Below are positions 60,927 through 64,000 of a DNA stretch of 64,000 nucleotides, one piece after another. Made by a program: the position numbers and the translations under genes. Origin of the DNA: Bowmanella denitrificans (lineage in GTDB: Bacteria > Pseudomonadota > Gammaproteobacteria > Enterobacterales > Alteromonadaceae); contig NZ_BAAAEI010000021.1 of the NCBI RefSeq assembly GCF_039522935.1, positions 1 through 64,000 of the forward strand. The letters run 5' to 3'. How positions within the stretch are numbered: the first letter of the stretch is position 1; the number at the start of each line of letters is the position of its first letter. Under the pieces are notes generated by a model that ran no database searches, was not told where the DNA came from, and saw only the letters and a list, made by a program, of their open reading frames with translations.

Positions 60927-62141
60927 ATGCAGCAATCTCAAGCCGGTGCGCTGAGTGGTATTAAGGTACTGGATCTCAGCCGCATACTGGCAGGCCCTTG
61001 GGCGACACAGATGCTGGCCGATTTTGGGGCCCAGGTGATCAAAATTGAGCCGCCAGGTAAAGGTGATGATACCCGCAATTGGGGACCGCCCTTTGTGGAT
61101 AACTTTGAGCAAAATGCCGCGTACTTTTGTGCTGCCAACCGCAATAAGCAATCGGTAGCAGTAGACTTCGGCCAGCCTCAGGGCCAGGACATTATTCGCC
61201 AATTAGCAGCAAAGGCAGATGTACTGGTGGAAAATTTTAAGGTCGGCGGATTAGCCAAGTATGGTCTGGATTACGCCAGCCTGAAATCACTTAATCCGCG
61301 ACTTATTTACTGCTCTATTACTGGTTTTGGACAAAGCGGCCCTTTGGCATCCAGGCCCGGTTATGATTTTATGGTGCAGGCCATGGGCGGGCTGATGAGT
61401 CTCACCGGAGAGCCCGACGGCCAGCCAACAAAAACCGGCGTTGCGGTAGCAGACATTCTGACCGGTTTATATGCCTGTAACGCCATTCAGGCCGCGTTAC
61501 TGTATCGCCACAGCACAGGTGCCGGGCAACACATTGATCTGAGTTTGCTGGATGTACAGGTGGCCAGTCTGGCTAACCAGGCGATGAATTATCTGGTTTC
61601 GGGTCAGTCACCGCAAAGACAGGGCAACAGCCATCCTAATATTGTTCCTTATCAATGCTTTGCCACATCCGACGGACATATTATTGTGGCCATCGGCAAT
61701 GACCAGCAGTTTGCCCGCTTCTGCACCCTGGCTGGCTGCGAATCGTTGCAAAACAACCCGAGTTACCAAACTAACGCATTACGGGTAGCGCACCGGGAAG
61801 ACTTGGTTGCAGCCATTCAATCCATCATGCTCACAAAGTCCAGTCAGAGCTGGCTGACAGAGCTGGAAGCCGCCACCATTCCCTGTGGCCCTATTAACAA
61901 TCTGGCGCAGACTTTTGCCAACCCGCAAGTACAGCACCGCCAACTTAGGCGTCAGTTCGACTTACCTGATGGAAGCCATCTGCCTTTTGTTGGTAATCCA
62001 ATCCAGTTCAGTGCTTCAAAGGTGACTTACCGCCATCCGCCCCCTTTGCTCGGGCAGGATACCAAGGCCGTTCTTCATCAGGAACTGGGGCTGAACGAAC
62101 AGGACATGACTGACTTACAGGCTAACGGGGTTATAGGGTGA
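60927..62141 (+). CDS. CaiB/BaiF (family III) CoA-transferase
   Basis: A 404-residue CoA-transferase with the family start G-I-K-V-L-D-L-S-R-I-L-A-G-P-W-A and E-P-P-G-K-G-D-D-T-R-N-W-G-P-P-F, then A-V-D-F, G-Q-S-G-P and the probable catalytic Asp176 in V-A-D-I-L-T-G-L. It moves CoA between carboxylic acids (for example succinate/glutarate-type donors). The specific pair is not known; no acyl-CoA gene is adjacent. AAGGAGG five bases before the ATG indicates strong translation. Monocistronic or with the next gene (54 bases). Confidence 0.93.
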   Translation: MQQSQAGALSGIKVLDLSRILAGPWATQMLADFGAQVIKIEPPGKGDDTRNWGPPFVDNFEQNAAYFCAANRNKQSVAVDFGQPQGQDIIRQLAAKADVLVENFKVGGLAKYGLDYASLKSLNPRLIYCSITGFGQSGPLASRPGYDFMVQAMGGLMSLTGEPDGQPTKTGVAVADILTGLYACNAIQAALLYRHSTGAGQHIDLSLLDVQVASLANQAMNYLVSGQSPQRQGNSHPNIVPYQCFATSDGHIIVAIGNDQQFARFCTLAGCESLQNNPSYQTNALRVAHREDLVAAIQSIMLTKSSQSWLTELEAATIPCGPINNLAQTFANPQVQHRQLRRQFDLPDGSHLPFVGNPIQFSASKVTYRHPPPLLGQDTKAVLHQELGLNEQDMTDLQANGVIG

Positions 62142-62194
62142 ATAACCTTACTATGTACTTGCAATTAACCACCGTTCCCCTATTGTAGCGGCAT

Positions 62195-62827
62195 ATGAAT
62201 ACCAAGCATTTATTTCATCTGGAATGGGGGTTACCCAGCACCTATTCCATCTACAAACGTCTGGCCAATCTGGGATTGGCGGTGGTGGCTGCGGCTGTTG
62301 GTATTAATATCTGGCTATCCAGCGTTGAGCAGGATCAGCAAATTTTAAGCGCCCAGGCGGATCAGTTAGGTAACAGCCTGGTTTCCCATAGCGCAAAACT
62401 GGCCGCCAGCCTGATGCAGGATCAGGATATTAACGCCGTACAGCGCACCTTGCAGCAGTTGGTGGAAGACAACCACGTGTTAAATGCCACCTTGCATAAT
62501 GAATATGGTGAGTTAATGTACGAAGCCGGACAGAGTCTGGACCTGGTTGATATGTTCAAAACTCAGGTATCAAATCAACCCATGCTGTACGTCAAAGAAG
62601 TGTTTCAGGACGATAAACTACTGGGCTACATTCGCCTTATTATGGACCGCCAGGCCATCATGCATTTCCAGACTCAGGTTCAGGATCACCGCCGCCAGCA
62701 AACATACGCGCTGTTATTGCTTGCCTTTGCGATTGGTGTACTGGTGACCCGTGCTTTTTATAAGGTTCGTTACCGTAAACTGGTGACAGCGCCATCTTCA
62801 GCATCAAGACCTATTGAGTTTAAATAA
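62195..62827 (+). CDS. ytjB: AhpA/YtjB/SMP-family membrane protein
   Basis: A 210-residue protein with two membrane helices (about 23-44 and 168-187) enclosing a periplasmic region of about 120 residues (S-V-E-Q-D-Q-Q-I-L-S-A-Q-A-D-Q-L-G). The pattern, and the location near serB, match the E. coli YtjB (SMP) and Vibrio AhpA family. The function is not settled; AhpA is reported to affect hemolysin production. Its last 24 bases overlap convergent tatD. Confidence 0.8.
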   Translation: MNTKHLFHLEWGLPSTYSIYKRLANLGLAVVAAAVGINIWLSSVEQDQQILSAQADQLGNSLVSHSAKLAASLMQDQDINAVQRTLQQLVEDNHVLNATLHNEYGELMYEAGQSLDLVDMFKTQVSNQPMLYVKEVFQDDKLLGYIRLIMDRQAIMHFQTQVQDHRRQQTYALLLLAFAIGVLVTRAFYKVRYRKLVTAPSSASRPIEFK

Positions 62828-63574
62828 CTGGCGGGTGTTCTGCTCGGTTTGCCTTTCCAGTTGTTGACGGGACTCTTGGCGAAGGGCAACCAAGCTGTCA
62901 AGTACCTGGCTTAGATATACTGGGCTGTTTCTAGCCCCCTGACGCCCGCTCATGGGCATATCCGGGCTGTCGGTTTCCAGCAGCAAAGCTTCAAGTGGCA
63001 CCTGACTTATGGCTTGGCGGGTTTTACGCGCTCTGGGATAAGTGATAGTGCCGCCAACCCCTAGTTTGAACCCCTGCCCAATATAAGCCTGGGCTTGCTG
63101 CTTTGAGCCGGAATAGGCATGTATCACACCGCCCTGCGTAAAGCGCACCGTTTTAAGGCAATGCAGAATCAGATGGTGAGACTTACGGTGGTGAATAATC
63201 ACCGGCAGTTGGTGCTTCTCGGCCAATTTTAACTGCGCCATAAACACCTGTTCCTGTAGCCCTGCGTCGGCGTCGATGGCCAGGTCAATACCTATTTCGC
63301 CGACGGCCACCACCTGCCCTGCATATTCCTGCAACAGGCCGTCCAGTTGCTCAAGGTGTTCAGATTGAAAGTCGGCCAGAAAATAAGGATGCAGGCCCAG
63401 GGCGAAATGCAGGTGGGAATTAGCCTGACATAAGGTAATCAGCTTTGGCCATTGCGCAGCGCTGACACCTGGGATAACGATATCTGTAACGCCATGCTGC
63501 CTTGCCTGTGCAATCTGCACCTGCCGGTCATGATCAAAATCGCTGAAATCCAGATGGCAATGGCTGTCAATCAC
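62804..63574 (-). CDS. TatD-family metal-dependent hydrolase
   Basis: A 256-residue TIM-barrel hydrolase: the opening D-S-H-C-H-L-D (metal ligands His4 and His6), G-E-I-G-I-D near 92, I-H-H-R-K-S-H near 128, and L-L-E-T-D-S-P-D-M-P-M near 200. TatD proteins are 3'-5' exonucleases or related phosphodiesterases. The R-K-S-H variant resembles the YjjV subgroup. It starts nine bases after the pdxH stop, so it is probably co-transcribed with pdxH. Confidence 0.9.
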   Translation of the reverse strand: MIDSHCHLDFSDFDHDRQVQIAQARQHGVTDIVIPGVSAAQWPKLITLCQANSHLHFALGLHPYFLADFQSEHLEQLDGLLQEYAGQVVAVGEIGIDLAIDADAGLQEQVFMAQLKLAEKHQLPVIIHHRKSHHLILHCLKTVRFTQGGVIHAYSGSKQQAQAYIGQGFKLGVGGTITYPRARKTRQAISQVPLEALLLETDSPDMPMSGRQGARNSPVYLSQVLDSLVALRQESRQQLERQTEQNTRQLFKLNRS

Positions 63575-63583
63575 GTTAGCGCC

Positions 63584-64000
63584 TTAAGGCATTAAACGTT
63601 CTATCTGCCAAGTGTTGTCGGGCTGACGACGATACACAAACCTGTCGTGCAATCGGTGCTCGCCCCCCTGCCAAAACTCGATTTCATGTGGAATAACTCT
63701 GTACCCACCCCAAAAGCTGGGCAACGGCACTTGCCCTTTGGCAAATTTGTCTTTTACCTCAGCAAATTTACTCATCAGCAACTGCCGGGTCGATATTGGG
63801 CGGCTTTGCTGTGAGGCCCAGGCCGCAAGTTGGCTCTCTCGGGGGCGGGACAGAAAGTATTTGCTGACTTCCAGGCTGGATAGCGACTCCACCACGCCAC
63901 AGACTTTTACCTGGCGTTCAATGATATGCCAGGGAAAATGCAGGGAAATACGCGGGTTTTGTTTAAGCTCTTCAGCCTTACGACTGCCCAGGTTGGTGTA
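63584..64000 (-). CDS. pdxH: Pyridoxamine 5'-phosphate oxidase, partial (3' part)
   Basis: The 138 C-terminal residues of PdxH, which oxidises pyridox(am)ine phosphate to PLP using FMN; the 5' end lies beyond 64000. Y-T-N-L-G-S-R-K-A and F-P-W-H-I-I-E-R-Q-V-K-V are followed by S-R-P-R-E-S-Q-L-A-A-W-A-S and the C-terminal P-x-F-W-G-G-Y-R-V, H-R-L-H-D-R and the terminal E-R-L-M-P. A shorter in-frame start at 63895 is not the real start. FMN need ties it to the rib operon only by metabolism. Confidence 0.96.
   Translation of the reverse strand, partial: YTNLGSRKAEELKQNPRISLHFPWHIIERQVKVCGVVESLSSLEVSKYFLSRPRESQLAAWASQQSRPISTRQLLMSKFAEVKDKFAKGQVPLPSFWGGYRVIPHEIEFWQGGEHRLHDRFVYRRQPDNTWQIERLMP

Overview
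The window looks like the chromosome of a motile gammaproteobacterium of the order Alteromonadales. The evidence is PomA/PomB-type (sodium) flagellar stators upstream of xseB-ispA-dxs, a ThiI with a C-terminal rhodanese domain, a RibBX-type riboflavin gene, EpmC/YfcL next to aroC-prmB-smrB, MASE1 and PilZ cyclic-di-GMP proteins, and a TonB receptor. Gene density is high and most of the content is housekeeping. I saw no rRNA, tRNA, CRISPR array, prophage or intact insertion sequence. Genus-level placement is not possible by eye.

Layout. 0.1-2.4 kb: a VOC/GST operon with a divergent LysR regulator, then a decayed TetR tail. 2.6-3.7 kb: a small accessory island of three minus-strand mini-genes separated by attC-like sites, that is, integron cassettes with no integrase in view. 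It is followed by a gene-free stretch of direct repeats. 4.4-7.6 kb: a DUF445 membrane protein, L-serine ammonia-lyase, and a duplicated remnant of its 3' end. 7.6-17.2 kb: yfcL, a NAD-kinase-like gene, epmC, a TPR protein, a TonB receptor, an MFS permease, aroC and prmB, with smrB divergent. 17.3-30.4 kb: a MASE1-PAS-GGDEF protein, a sialate O-acetylesterase, small genes, a lipoprotein transglycosylase, gshA, an Hpt protein, a pseudouridine synthase-VanZ-panE operon, a GlxA regulator, a rhodanese and thiI. 30.4-30.9 kb: an intergenic region full of 7-bp tandem repeats and hairpins.

30.9-42.3 kb: pomAB diverges from xseB-ispA-dxs. A CHAT-domain remnant follows, then the minus-strand operon nrdR-ribD-ribE-ribBX-ribH-nusB-thiL-pgpA, covering riboflavin and thiamine cofactor synthesis plus transcription factors. 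42.4-48.2 kb: a DUF6265 protein, a porin, a chemoreceptor convergent with a binding-protein/Cache-like fusion, and glyA. 48.4-64 kb: ettA, a small PilZ protein, radA, two tandem 830-residue double-PilZ proteins, arfA with its built-in terminator, a membrane diguanylate cyclase, a hydrolase, serB, a CaiB-type CoA-transferase, an AhpA/YtjB-like protein, tatD and the 3' part of pdxH.

The most unusual items are the attC cassette array, the tandem double-PilZ genes in a cyclic-di-GMP neighbourhood, the 19-copy heptamer whose edge supplies the probable -35 box of thiI, the ghost of a second sdaA gene, and arfA with a terminator inside its coding sequence.
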